Positions 17,580 to 26,031 of a DNA stretch of 64,000 bases are shown piece by piece. The position numbers and the translations under genes were made by a program. The DNA comes from an uncultured bacterium (GTDB lineage Bacteria > Vulcanimicrobiota > Xenobia > Xenobiales > Xenobiaceae). The DNA lies in contig CAKTUZ010000018.1 of NCBI GenBank assembly GCA_934621605.1, positions 1 through 64,000 of the forward strand, read 5' to 3'. Below the pieces are notes generated by a model. That model did not search any database, was not told the origin of the DNA, and saw only the letters and a program-made list of their open reading frames with translations. The number at the start of each line of letters is the position of its first letter. The stretch's first letter is position 1.

Positions 17580-19294
17580 TTTCCAGACGAACTTTCTTGA
17601 AAACTTCTCTAATGAGCTGTTTAGGATTGCTGGCCCTTTCCGGAAGTGGTTGCAAGCTTACTAGTTTTTTCAAAAATCCTCGTTTAAATAACCAAAATCT
17701 TGCCAATATAAACAATATAGATCGTAACGATTATAACAGTTGGGCTAGACTCAGTTGTGGCCCCGATACTTGGTATTGGCGCCGAGAAAATGCTTTTTAC
17801 TTTACTCAGGCTCACTCTAAAGATAGTTTTTCCGCTTGGCCTTTAAGCGACAAAGTTACTTATACGGACGTAGCTATAATAGGAACTGGCCCAGCTGGAT
17901 TGGTTTGCGCCAATCATCTTTTAGATCTGGGCGTCGATGACATTATATTGTTGGACAGTTGCAATATGCCAGGCGGAAGCGCCAAAAGTTTTGACTCCTG
18001 TCAAGGGCGCAGTTACTCAGGTTATTTATCTCAAAATGTTCCTTGGGCAGCCGGTCGTTTGTCTCTTCCCGACGATAATGACGAAAACTTACTCAATTTT
18101 TTGCAAGCTCAAAAAATAATAGAAAAATTTGACACTGCTGGAAAGGCTCAATATGCCAGCGAAACTTTGGCTTTTTATCCTCAAGAGCGTTTGCTAAATG
18201 CCGGTCGCTGGGTTTTCGGCAATTATGACAGCACTGATTTTCCGCAGCAAAATACCAAAAATGAGCGTTTATTTGCCGACAATTTTGATAACTTTTTGGA
18301 ACATATGGAGCATAAGCGCGGCCGCGACGGTAAGTTATATTTCACCGCACCAGAAAATTTAGTTTCAGTAGAAGCCAAAGCTTTGAAGCAACTTACTCTC
18401 AAGGAATATTTGCAACAGAAACATCTTTTAGCCAAAAATGTTGAACAATTTATCAACAGAATAGTTTGCTCAGAAAGCGGCTTAACTGTTTCACAGATTT
18501 CGGCTTGGGCAGGCATGTACCAACTTTGCCGCGATAAAATACGTTTGACCAAGCCGCAAAGACTTTTCCTTACTTGGGAAAAAGGTTGCGCTAGACTTTT
18601 AGAGCCGCTTTATAAAAATTTACGACCATTCATAAAAACTTCCACCCATATTGCATCTTGGCAAGAAAATAATCAAAATGGCGAGCTTTTATGTCTAAAC
18701 TTGAAGGAGAGGCGGCGGGAACGCCTTATTGCCAAAGAAGTCGTTTTCGCTAGTTCGGCAGCCAACTTGGCAAAATTATTGAATTTACAATTAAAAGATC
18801 AACTTACTTTTTGGAACGCTATAGCTTTTCAAACGAAGTTGGAGCCTTTAACTTACAACCAAAAGTTTTTAAATGCTCCTCCATCTTTTATAAGCCGATT
18901 GAGTAACCACCCTTCAACAATTTATGCCGATAGTCGTTGTCAGAGAGACAGTTCGCTCCCTCATCAACATACAATACTGTTGCGTCGCTGCCCTGAAAAG
19001 CTAGAAGCTAATCATCTGGCCGATTACTTTACTCAGATTAACACAGAAACTGCTCCTTTTATAGATAACTTTACCGAACAAAGCCACGAGTTTTGGGCAG
19101 GTAATTTTGGGCCTTTTAAGGCAGCCTTGCCGGACAACCCAGTAAATCTCAATCCTACTGAAGCAGCCAGACGCTTTAGACGCTTGCATCTGGCCTTAAC
19201 AGACAATTGTACCTGTCCAAATTTTGCTCAGTCGTTTAATAATGGCTGGCAAGCGGCAGAAAAGGTAAATTCTTCCCTGCGAAGGCAGCCTTAA
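17576..19294 (+). CDS. FAD-dependent oxidoreductase with Tat/lipoprotein leader
   Basis: A 572-residue protein starting at ATG 17576, overlapping the previous stop. The leader has the twin-arginine 'SRRTFLK' and a lipobox 'LSGSGC' (about residue 25), so it is exported folded by Tat and probably lipidated. A Rossmann FAD site follows near residues 100-135 ('AIIGTGPAGLVCANHL', then 'NMPGGSA'). The layout resembles amine-oxidase or phytoene-desaturase-like flavoproteins, and a C-terminal 'NNGWQAAEKV' fits the second FAD-contact region. Such oxidoreductases are often encoded beside membrane aminopropyltransferases. Acting on an amine made by its partner is inference. It ends convergently, overlapping dus by four bases. 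Confidence 0.84.
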   Translation: MISRRTFLKTSLMSCLGLLALSGSGCKLTSFFKNPRLNNQNLANINNIDRNDYNSWARLSCGPDTWYWRRENAFYFTQAHSKDSFSAWPLSDKVTYTDVAIIGTGPAGLVCANHLLDLGVDDIILLDSCNMPGGSAKSFDSCQGRSYSGYLSQNVPWAAGRLSLPDDNDENLLNFLQAQKIIEKFDTAGKAQYASETLAFYPQERLLNAGRWVFGNYDSTDFPQQNTKNERLFADNFDNFLEHMEHKRGRDGKLYFTAPENLVSVEAKALKQLTLKEYLQQKHLLAKNVEQFINRIVCSESGLTVSQISAWAGMYQLCRDKIRLTKPQRLFLTWEKGCARLLEPLYKNLRPFIKTSTHIASWQENNQNGELLCLNLKERRRERLIAKEVVFASSAANLAKLLNLQLKDQLTFWNAIAFQTKLEPLTYNQKFLNAPPSFISRLSNHPSTIYADSRCQRDSSLPHQHTILLRRCPEKLEANHLADYFTQINTETAPFIDNFTEQSHEFWAGNFGPFKAALPDNPVNLNPTEAARRFRRLHLALTDNCTCPNFAQSFNNGWQAAEKVNSSLRRQP

Positions 19295-20292
19295 CTGAAG
19301 TATGTCTGGATAGCGACAGCGACTAAGCGTTTAAGTTCGGCAAAAGTTGAAACCGACATAGCTTCAGGTGGCAAACAATTGTAAGCAACCAAGTGACGGC
19401 GCAAACGATAAAGAGCTGATAACTCGTCGGCAGCGACGTATTGTTCGGCCAAAGCAATATGTTTTTGCACGGCGACCATTTTTTGCTTTAGCGTTAAAGA
19501 AAATTTTGGTATATACGACGCAAACTCGATTTGGGGTTCAAAAGCACCACCCGACTTTGTGTGACAGTTAAAATCAGCGGCCAACTCAGCAAAAAGCGAA
19601 GGATGTCCCAAGGCCGCGCGACCGATCATTAAGCCGCGACAATTAGGCAAAGCAGCCATTTTATAAGCAGATTTGTAGTCAACTATGTCACCATTAGCAT
19701 AAAAAGGTACTGACGAGCTTTGAGCGGCGATTTTCAGTTCATCTATGCGTATGGGGCCGGAGAATTTGTCAACTGCCAAGCGGCCATGCATAAACACTTT
19801 ATTTACACCTAAATCTCGAAGTTGGCTTAAAAGCTCTGCCGTATTAAAACTATCCCAACCGAGCCTTAACTTGACACTAATCGGAACCTTACCATCAGCA
19901 GCTTTTACGCAAGCTGAAATAGCACTTTTGGCCGAATTTAAGTCGCGCAAAAGAGCCGCTCCAGCTCCATTTTTTATTATTTTAGGCATTTGACAGCCCA
20001 TATTTAAATTTAGTCCAGATGCGCCAAACTCTATAAGTAGTCGACTTGCTTTATAAAGTTCTGCCGCCGATGCACCAAAAATTTGCACTTGACGGTCCTG
20101 CTCACTCTCTTTCCAATCCAAAAGAGTCAAAGTGTGTGGACGGCTGCTTTTATGTAAAAGAGCGGCTGCTCCAATCATAGGTACGAAAGTTCCAGCTACG
20201 CAGCCATATTGACGACAAAGTTCGCGAAAAGGTAAATCGGTTAGCCCGGCCATAGGAGCTAAATAGAATTCAGGGTAAGTTTGATTAAGCAT
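19291..20292 (-). CDS. dus: tRNA-dihydrouridine synthase
   Basis: A 333-residue Dus-family flavoenzyme that reduces uridines in the tRNA D-loop. The TIM-barrel FMN site is visible: 'LAPMAGLTDLPFRELC' near the start, 'LNMGCQMPKIIKNGAGAALL' with the catalytic Cys (about residue 100), 'ISVKLRLGW', and 'YANGDIVDYKSA' followed by 'GLMIGRAALGHPSLF'. The usual GCP motif reads GCQ. The C-terminal helical domain that contacts tRNA is present. No clear ribosome site precedes the ATG at 20290-20292. The gene is convergent with the FAD oxidoreductase and shares four bases with it. The exact uridine position modified cannot be told. Confidence 0.92.
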   Translation of the reverse strand: MLNQTYPEFYLAPMAGLTDLPFRELCRQYGCVAGTFVPMIGAAALLHKSSRPHTLTLLDWKESEQDRQVQIFGASAAELYKASRLLIEFGASGLNLNMGCQMPKIIKNGAGAALLRDLNSAKSAISACVKAADGKVPISVKLRLGWDSFNTAELLSQLRDLGVNKVFMHGRLAVDKFSGPIRIDELKIAAQSSSVPFYANGDIVDYKSAYKMAALPNCRGLMIGRAALGHPSLFAELAADFNCHTKSGGAFEPQIEFASYIPKFSLTLKQKMVAVQKHIALAEQYVAADELSALYRLRRHLVAYNCLPPEAMSVSTFAELKRLVAVAIQTYFS

Positions 20293-20501
20293 TTTTTATC
20301 GTTTATGAGCTTTTCTTTTGATAATTACAATAAACGAATTTATAAAAAAACACAAAAAAATTTTGTGCTGATCTATCAATTTTTCCAAGGCTATCCTTTA
20401 GTTTTTTGCGTTTGCTTTTCAACTGATGGTGTGCTAAATTCGATCAGAGCCCATAAATAGCCATAAAATTTGGGGCTGCTGTAGAGGCTGATACTGACAA
20501 G

Positions 20502-21215
20502 ATGGAAAATTTTCAGAAAATTCACATTAAAGATTACAAAAATATCGTCATTTTAACCGGAGCCGGCATTTCTGTCGCTTCGGGAATAGCTCCTTTTCGC
20601 GGCCCAGGCGGTTTATGGACCGACAAAGATATTGAAGAATGTGCCACTGCTCAAGCTTTAAAGCGTAACCCACAAAAAGTTTGGGACGCCTTTTCCTTTG
20701 TGCGCAAAAAGTCAAACGAAGTGGAACCTAATGCCGCTCATTTGGCTTTAGCTGAATTAGAAAAGCGTACCAAAAATACTTGGATACTCACTCAGAATAT
20801 CGATGGATTACATCAAAAAGCAGGCAGCCAAAATGTAGTAGAGTTGCACGGTACTATTCATCGTTCTCAATGTTGCAACTATTGCACTCCTCCTTTTGAG
20901 GATAAAGAAATAAAATTTCACAAGTGCAAACACTGCGGTGCTCCCTTGCGTTATGATATAGTGCTCTTCAACGAATCTTTAGATCCTGAAGTTATAGCCA
21001 CTTCTTACGATCTTCTGGAGCATGCCGATTTATTCTTGGTAATAGGAACTTCTGGTATAGTTTATCCTGCAGCTGGTTTTGTACCTATTGCTAGAAGAGC
21101 CGGCGCTAGAGTTGTTATTGTCAATTTGGAAGAACTTGGCTATAGCGGCAGCTCCATCGAGCAGATTAATGGCAAAGCCGAAGTTGTTTTACCCAATTTG
21201 TTCGACTATAACTAA
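20502..21215 (+). CDS. SIR2-family NAD-dependent protein deacylase (CobB-like)
   Basis: A 237-residue sirtuin. The NAD-binding 'GAGISVASGIAPFRG' (residues 20-34), 'TQNIDGLHQKAG' (97-108), the catalytic His116 in 'ELHGTIH', and a zinc-ribbon with Cys pairs around 124-128 and 142-145 are present. It removes acyl groups from lysine using NAD. Succinyl-preferring sirtuins have a Tyr/Arg pair in 'VWxWYxxR'; the matching stretch here is 'VWDAFSFVRK', so that pair is not obvious and deacetylation is more likely. It is a single gene, divergent from dus, with a hairpin terminator after it. Confidence 0.92.
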   Translation: MENFQKIHIKDYKNIVILTGAGISVASGIAPFRGPGGLWTDKDIEECATAQALKRNPQKVWDAFSFVRKKSNEVEPNAAHLALAELEKRTKNTWILTQNIDGLHQKAGSQNVVELHGTIHRSQCCNYCTPPFEDKEIKFHKCKHCGAPLRYDIVLFNESLDPEVIATSYDLLEHADLFLVIGTSGIVYPAAGFVPIARRAGARVVIVNLEELGYSGSSIEQINGKAEVVLPNLFDYN

Positions 21216-21242
21216 GCACACAAAAATTGCTTATACTACAAA

Positions 21243-21285
21243 AGCCGCCCTCAGTAAGGCAATTAATACCAAAGAGCGGCTCTAT
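21243..21285 (+). terminator. Probable terminator after the sirtuin gene
   Basis: A 6-bp stem AGCCGC/GCGGCT (21243-21248 with 21276-21281) is followed by a T-rich run. The loop is long, so this is a moderate call. Confidence 0.5.
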
Positions 21286-21328
21286 TTATTTTCTACCTAT
21301 AGAAGTTGATAACTTCTTAGATATTAAA

Positions 21329-22639
21329 CTAAAACATTACCCAAAGCAGTAACAAAATAAGTAACGGCACAAACAAACGCCAAAATTCGTAACGTTTTAT
21401 ATAGACTTTGTAAGGAACAATACCGTCCTTACAAGAAATCCAACCGTACCATAAACGCCAATGGTTGGTACCCAATTTTCCCCGACTGTCTCCTAAAACA
21501 GCTGGTTCGTAAATTCTAATCAAGCAAGGAAAAATAGAAAAAGGCTCATACCACACACTAGCCCCCATTAAAAACGAAGCCACACGCTCAGCTCCCCACT
21601 CCTTCCAATCTATGAGGGCTTCTCCGGGTTTAACGTAGCGAGCCCGACGCAAATGTTCTATTTTGGGTTGCGGATTAGCTTTGACTTTACCCAAAGCAAT
21701 ATCATCAACAACTCTGAGCATAAGACAAGCCGCATTGGGCAATACACAGTCGGCTAATTCACTACAAGTCACGTTAGGTGGTATATTGTAAGAATTTTTA
21801 GCCAAAATAGGACCGGTATCTTCGCCTTCGTCAACTTGATGAATTACGTATTCATTTTCTGTGCAACCATCGTAAAACATCCATAACCAAGGATTGGGCC
21901 CACGATAAGCAGGTAAAGAAGAAAGATGTAAATTTATAGTTCCATACTTGGGTATTTCAAAAATATCAGGCGGTAAAATAATAGAAAAATTGGATATACA
22001 AATTAAATCAGGCTTTAAATGCTTGATAAAGCGCAACAATTCATGATTATATTCCCGCTTAGTAGAAAAAAATGGACAACCGTAATATTTGGCAAATTTT
22101 TCCAAATTGCCGGCTCCTTTGCCGGCTTTAAGCCAACTTTCCAAAAAACCCCTTCCGATACGCCTAGGTTGAGAATGAATAATACCTACAATCTTATGAG
22201 CTCCGGCCAATACTTGCAAAGCTGTCGTAGAAAAACGACCGTCCATACCGGCAAAAATTATCCGTAACTTAGGAATTTCCGGATTTTCCTTCAACTCAAC
22301 AACCGAAGCCTCTTTCGCCCGGCTCTCTCCCTTTTTTTCAATACCATTATCTTCAAAGTTCTTGTCTAAACTTATTTCTTCTTGAGATTTTGTCTTCGAA
22401 TCTGATACCTGTAATTTTAAAGAACAATTTTCAGAGTTAGGAGTGGGTAAATCAGAGTTTTCTTCAATTGCAGACTCGTCAGCAGACTCAATCGGAGAGA
22501 GCTTATCTTCATAAAAAGACAAATCATGACCCAAAGATTCAGAAAAACACTGAGAAAAAAGTTCAGCATCAATTTTTTTATCAGCTTGAACCAGAGTTTT
22601 ATCTCCTCTTTGTTCAATTTGGTTATTCTCCGGGCCCAT
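21329..22639 (-). CDS. Formyltransferase-fold protein with acidic N-terminal extension and C-terminal membrane anchor
   Basis: A 436-residue protein. Residues 1-122 are acidic, low-complexity and unlike any domain I know. Residues about 125-300 form a formyltransferase Rossmann fold like Fmt/ArnA: 'IIFAGMDGRFS', 'ISNFSIILP', 'INLHLSSLPAYRGPNP' (Asn236, His238) and 'VDEGEDTGPIL' (Asp274). The Asn/His/Asp triad is intact. A C-terminal domain follows and the protein ends in a single hydrophobic helix (last about 16 residues). The ATG at 22637-22639 has AAGGAG at nine bases. It may formylate an amino-sugar or lipid-linked substrate rather than Met-tRNA; this is inferred from the anchor. Confidence 0.8.
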   Translation of the reverse strand: MGPENNQIEQRGDKTLVQADKKIDAELFSQCFSESLGHDLSFYEDKLSPIESADESAIEENSDLPTPNSENCSLKLQVSDSKTKSQEEISLDKNFEDNGIEKKGESRAKEASVVELKENPEIPKLRIIFAGMDGRFSTTALQVLAGAHKIVGIIHSQPRRIGRGFLESWLKAGKGAGNLEKFAKYYGCPFFSTKREYNHELLRFIKHLKPDLICISNFSIILPPDIFEIPKYGTINLHLSSLPAYRGPNPWLWMFYDGCTENEYVIHQVDEGEDTGPILAKNSYNIPPNVTCSELADCVLPNAACLMLRVVDDIALGKVKANPQPKIEHLRRARYVKPGEALIDWKEWGAERVASFLMGASVWYEPFSIFPCLIRIYEPAVLGDSRGKLGTNHWRLWYGWISCKDGIVPYKVYIKRYEFWRLFVPLLILLLLWVMF

Positions 22640-22716
22640 ATGGCTCAACTCCTTGGCAAATATCAAGTTTTTTTCCAACTATTGGCAAAACGAATGACAA
22701 TACAGCCACTTGAATG

Positions 22717-22989
22717 TCAGCGTATCTCTCCGTGGTTACTGCAACTTATCTTATAAAAATGGTGCCCGCTGCCGTGCTCCTCCACTTTATACTTATACTT
22801 TCCTTCAGAGCACTGAGGAAGCTCAAAAAAATACCCCGGAACTAACATATCTAATGACGAAGGACATAAGAAGCGACTGTCGTTCTTCGTATATAGCTCT
22901 ACAGCTGCTCGCAAATTGCGTTGATTGTCACGACAAACGGTATAAGAACATAAATGGTAACACCCCAGCGATAAAAGCAAAAAGACCAA
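22717..22989 (-). CDS. Small pilin-like or lipoprotein-like exported protein
   Basis: The clear part is a C-terminal domain resembling minor pilins and pseudopilins: 'NLRAAVELYTKND', 'CPSSLDMLVPGYF', 'ELPQCSEG' and 'HFYKISCSNHGE'. Before it is a hydrophobic segment with 'LLLSLGC', which could be an anchor or a lipobox. No prepilin peptidase site (Gly-Phe) was seen. The start is unclear. I give the TTG at 22987-22989 because the frame further upstream runs through the perfect hairpin at 23041-23084 and into the preceding gene; no good ribosome site is visible. It lies downstream of the TPR/GGDEF gene on the same strand. Confidence 0.5.
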   Translation of the reverse strand: MVFLLLSLGCYHLCSYTVCRDNQRNLRAAVELYTKNDSRFLCPSSLDMLVPGYFFELPQCSEGKYKYKVEEHGSGHHFYKISCSNHGEIR

Positions 22990-23040
22990 CCCACAGCAAG
23001 TGCAGATAACTGCACCCCACCGGAACCAGCCTACAAAGTT

Positions 23041-23084
23041 TATTTTTAGCTGCTCAGCTTTAATAAGCCGAGCAGCTAAAAATA
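23041..23084 (-). terminator. Rho-independent terminator after the TPR/GGDEF-like gene
   Basis: A perfect 15-bp inverted repeat (23041-23055 with 23070-23084, core TAGCTGCTC) lies about 40 bases past the stop of the TPR/GGDEF-like gene. Its outer part is A/T-rich, giving a T-run at the end of the transcript. Confidence 0.8.
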
Positions 23085-23125
23085 GCGACGCTAAATAATT
23101 GTCAGTCAACAGCTTAACCGAACAC

Positions 23126-25864
23126 CTAGTTGGTATGAATACCAACTCCAACAGCCAATTTACTGGCTGCTGAAACCAGTTGCTTACTATCCATAGTATT
23201 GGCTTTACGAAGGGCAATGCCTATAGAAAGTTTTACACCCTCAATATTGCTTGCCGTAAGTTTCACCCTATCAGCCAAATTCTTGGCTGCACTCATACCG
23301 CTACCAATCATAAAGACGGCTAAATCATCTTCCCCAACTAAACCCGGAATGTCATTATCGCTCAAGAAAGCATTAGTTAAAGCAGCTACATCTTTGCGAA
23401 TTTGCAAGTAAGCCTCTTTACCTTTGGCTCTGAGTTCGGCCAAGTTATCAAAACGAATGTATACTACAGTGCAATCTTCGCCAGATTCGTTAGCCATACC
23501 TAACTCGTCGTCGAGAATGCTCATGAAAACTTCCTCGCCACAGAATTGAGTATCCATATCCACGCCGTCCTCATCGAGCCTAACTTCTAACTTAAATGGA
23601 GCGGCCGGAACAGCCGGAGCATTCGCTTTGCCACCGATACTCAGACGCGAAGGAGCAGCCAAAGTTCTAGGAGTACCATGACCAGGAATTGTAAGACGGT
23701 CTACTCTGCCCCCGTCAGGAGCCACAGTGGGTGTACGCAAAGGACGAGAAGCCGCTCCGATACTAGCTCCTTCCAAATTGACAGATACAGCCGAAGCGCC
23801 AGCTTTTTTCAGCTGCACACCAATAGTTTGGGCGGGAGCGGCGGCGGCAGCTTGTTGAGTAGCTGCTGTAATTTTTGGCACAGTAATGCCGGGCAAAGTA
23901 CCAGCTACGGCACCAGCTGGAGCAGCTCCTACAGGGGTATTGCGGCGAATAACCAACTTTTCTTCCGGTGCCTGTTCCACAACAGGAGCGGAGGAAGCCT
24001 TGGTAGCTTCGGTCACTTTTTCCGATCTGACTACTCTATTGCCACCAGCCACACGAGCATCACGGAAAGCACGACTCAGCACAGCTCTGAGCATTTTCGG
24101 ATCATCAGAATCTTCAGGGAACAATGTCCAAGCGACTAAAGCAGTAGCTGCATCTTTTGTATCCGGTAGTTCAATTTGGCTAATAAAAGTCTGCAAAGTT
24201 TTAGCCATGCGAATACCTTCATCGGCATTGCGCTCTTGAGCAATTACGCCAAATACACCATTATCCAGGTGGCATAAAATAACATTAGGTTCTTTAGCCA
24301 AAGCGGTTTGCAAAAGAGCCCCCATTTTGTAAAGGAACTCAATACCAAATTCTTCGCTCTTTGTATCTAAAACCTGACTGGCCTGATCGACTGTCACCAT
24401 AAAAGCGCACAAAGGCTGTTCGATCATAAAACAGCCACGACTCATATCTACAATTTTGCGCTCGAAATAATCACGGTTCCATAAACCTGTGCGAGTATCG
24501 ATATCTTTTATCTTGCGCTGACGCAAACGATCTAAGGCTGCAGCCCCCTGTTCGGCAATTTCTTGCATACGCTCCATGCCTTTTTCAAAATTGCGTTTAG
24601 CTTCATCTTTATTAGAGTTGCGACTGCGCCCCAACAAAATAAGGCCTCGGAACTCACCTTGCCAGACAATAGGTACACCAACGTTCATCTCAATGTCACG
24701 CAAATCTTCAACCAAATCGGGGAAAGTTTCGCGAAACAAAGCATCCTTACTGACAGTCTTATAGAGGAAGGGCGATTTGCCGAAACTCTCCACAAAATCG
24801 CTCATACTGCTACTATTGAAATTGCGTAAAGCGAAAATGCTGGGATCATTGATAAGTTCACTGCGCATAAGCTCTATATGACGACCATCCATAGCCAAAA
24901 CCCAACAAAGAGCACGGGGTAATTGCGTAATACAGCGCATGTGGGCCAGCACATATTCACAAATCGAATCCTCGGACATACTGTCCATCTCCGCCGGCGG
25001 AGCTTTAATATTGATTTTAGTTGTCAAGCGCCTCATATAAAGAGCGGCAACAATAATAGCCACAAAGGCACCAGCCGCTACTGCATACCATACTTTTTGC
25101 GTATGCAATCCATTTTCGATAAACTCCTCTTGAGTCATCGCTTCCACCAAAGCCGGATGATTTTCGGGAAGTTCTTTTTTTAATTGCTCCAAGCGCTTAC
25201 TAGCTTCATAATATTTGCGACTTCTAGCATCAATCTTTACTTGCAAAGCAATAGCCTTATAGTAGTTGGGCTTAAGCATACAAGCATCATCAACAAGCTT
25301 TGAAGCTTCAGCATAATATTCCTGATTATAGGCAATTACAGCCATATAATAAACAGCTTCGGCGTCATTGCCGTTGCGATCCAGCATTTCTTGCCAAAGT
25401 GCCTGAGCTTCTTCATATTTACTGTCTTCAACTAAACACTTAGCATATTCACGCTTAACCCCAAAGTCGTTAGGATTTAATTTAACCAAGCTTTTATAAG
25501 CTCGGGAAGCGTTAGAATAATTCTTGAGCTGTACATAAACTTTAGCCAAGAATTTCCAGCTTTCAGGCCACTCCGGCGCCAAACGGGTAGCTTCTTCCAA
25601 ATAAGTAATAGCCTGATCATAAGCTGCCGAAACGGCAATAGCCTCAGCGGCTTTTCTGGTTAAGAGCTTAGCTCTCTTAAGATTTTTCGATTCTTGGGCA
25701 GCCTTAGCTTTGACCGCATTCTTAGCTTTAGCTCCAGAAACCGGCTTAGCACTAAGAGAGTTCGATACAGAGAAAATGATCGCCCCGCCCAACAGCAAAA
25801 CGGCCAAATACTTATAAACTACAGACAGGCCAAATCGGCTCGATATGGTGACGCCGCTCCTCAT
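23126..25864 (-). CDS. TPR membrane protein with GAF-like and two degenerate GGDEF-like domains
   Basis: A 912-residue protein: an N-terminal signal or anchor (about residues 18-38), TPR repeats (about 55-240), a membrane helix near 262-280 ('VAAGAFVAIIVAALYM'), then a cytoplasmic part. This holds a GAF-like segment (about 300-430) and a GGDEF-like domain (about 440-610) introduced by 'DTRTGLWNRDYFERK'. An Ala/Pro-rich linker (about 620-740) leads to a second GGDEF-like domain (about 795-905). Both signature sites are altered: 'LDNGVFGVIA' in the first and 'VGEDDLAVF' in the second. Cyclic di-GMP synthesis is therefore doubtful; a sensory or scaffold role is more likely. AAAGG precedes the ATG. 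Confidence 0.83.
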   Translation of the reverse strand: MRSGVTISSRFGLSVVYKYLAVLLLGGAIIFSVSNSLSAKPVSGAKAKNAVKAKAAQESKNLKRAKLLTRKAAEAIAVSAAYDQAITYLEEATRLAPEWPESWKFLAKVYVQLKNYSNASRAYKSLVKLNPNDFGVKREYAKCLVEDSKYEEAQALWQEMLDRNGNDAEAVYYMAVIAYNQEYYAEASKLVDDACMLKPNYYKAIALQVKIDARSRKYYEASKRLEQLKKELPENHPALVEAMTQEEFIENGLHTQKVWYAVAAGAFVAIIVAALYMRRLTTKINIKAPPAEMDSMSEDSICEYVLAHMRCITQLPRALCWVLAMDGRHIELMRSELINDPSIFALRNFNSSSMSDFVESFGKSPFLYKTVSKDALFRETFPDLVEDLRDIEMNVGVPIVWQGEFRGLILLGRSRNSNKDEAKRNFEKGMERMQEIAEQGAAALDRLRQRKIKDIDTRTGLWNRDYFERKIVDMSRGCFMIEQPLCAFMVTVDQASQVLDTKSEEFGIEFLYKMGALLQTALAKEPNVILCHLDNGVFGVIAQERNADEGIRMAKTLQTFISQIELPDTKDAATALVAWTLFPEDSDDPKMLRAVLSRAFRDARVAGGNRVVRSEKVTEATKASSAPVVEQAPEEKLVIRRNTPVGAAPAGAVAGTLPGITVPKITAATQQAAAAAPAQTIGVQLKKAGASAVSVNLEGASIGAASRPLRTPTVAPDGGRVDRLTIPGHGTPRTLAAPSRLSIGGKANAPAVPAAPFKLEVRLDEDGVDMDTQFCGEEVFMSILDDELGMANESGEDCTVVYIRFDNLAELRAKGKEAYLQIRKDVAALTNAFLSDNDIPGLVGEDDLAVFMIGSGMSAAKNLADRVKLTASNIEGVKLSIGIALRKANTMDSKQLVSAASKLAVGVGIHTN

Positions 25865-25937
25865 AGCAAACCTTTCTTTGAAAAACAGAAATACTGATGC
25901 GTGTTACAACTACCACAACTTTCCGCAGCTGTAAGCA

Positions 25938-26010
25938 GCTTGCCTTTCAAAAAATGACAATAATGAAATAAATATTTCCGTTTCGTCATTTTATTCGGTA
26001 AAAGGCAAGC
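25938..26010. other. 73-base compound inverted repeat between helicase and TPR/GGDEF-like genes
   Basis: Three nested arms pair in order: GCTTGCCTTT 25938-25947 with 26001-26010, AAAATGAC 25951-25958 with 25985-25992, and GAAA 25965-25968 with 25981-25984. It lies 22 bases after the helicase stop. It may act as a terminator or 3' stabiliser of that transcript. Confidence 0.7.
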
Positions 26011-26031
26011 CGATCAACTTATCTTTAACAC

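Noticed and set aside
23678..24239. Plus-strand frames of 153 and 117 residues opposite the TPR/GGDEF gene
   Set aside because: They are antisense to the low-complexity Ala/Pro linker, which opens frames on the other strand; no domain or start signal.
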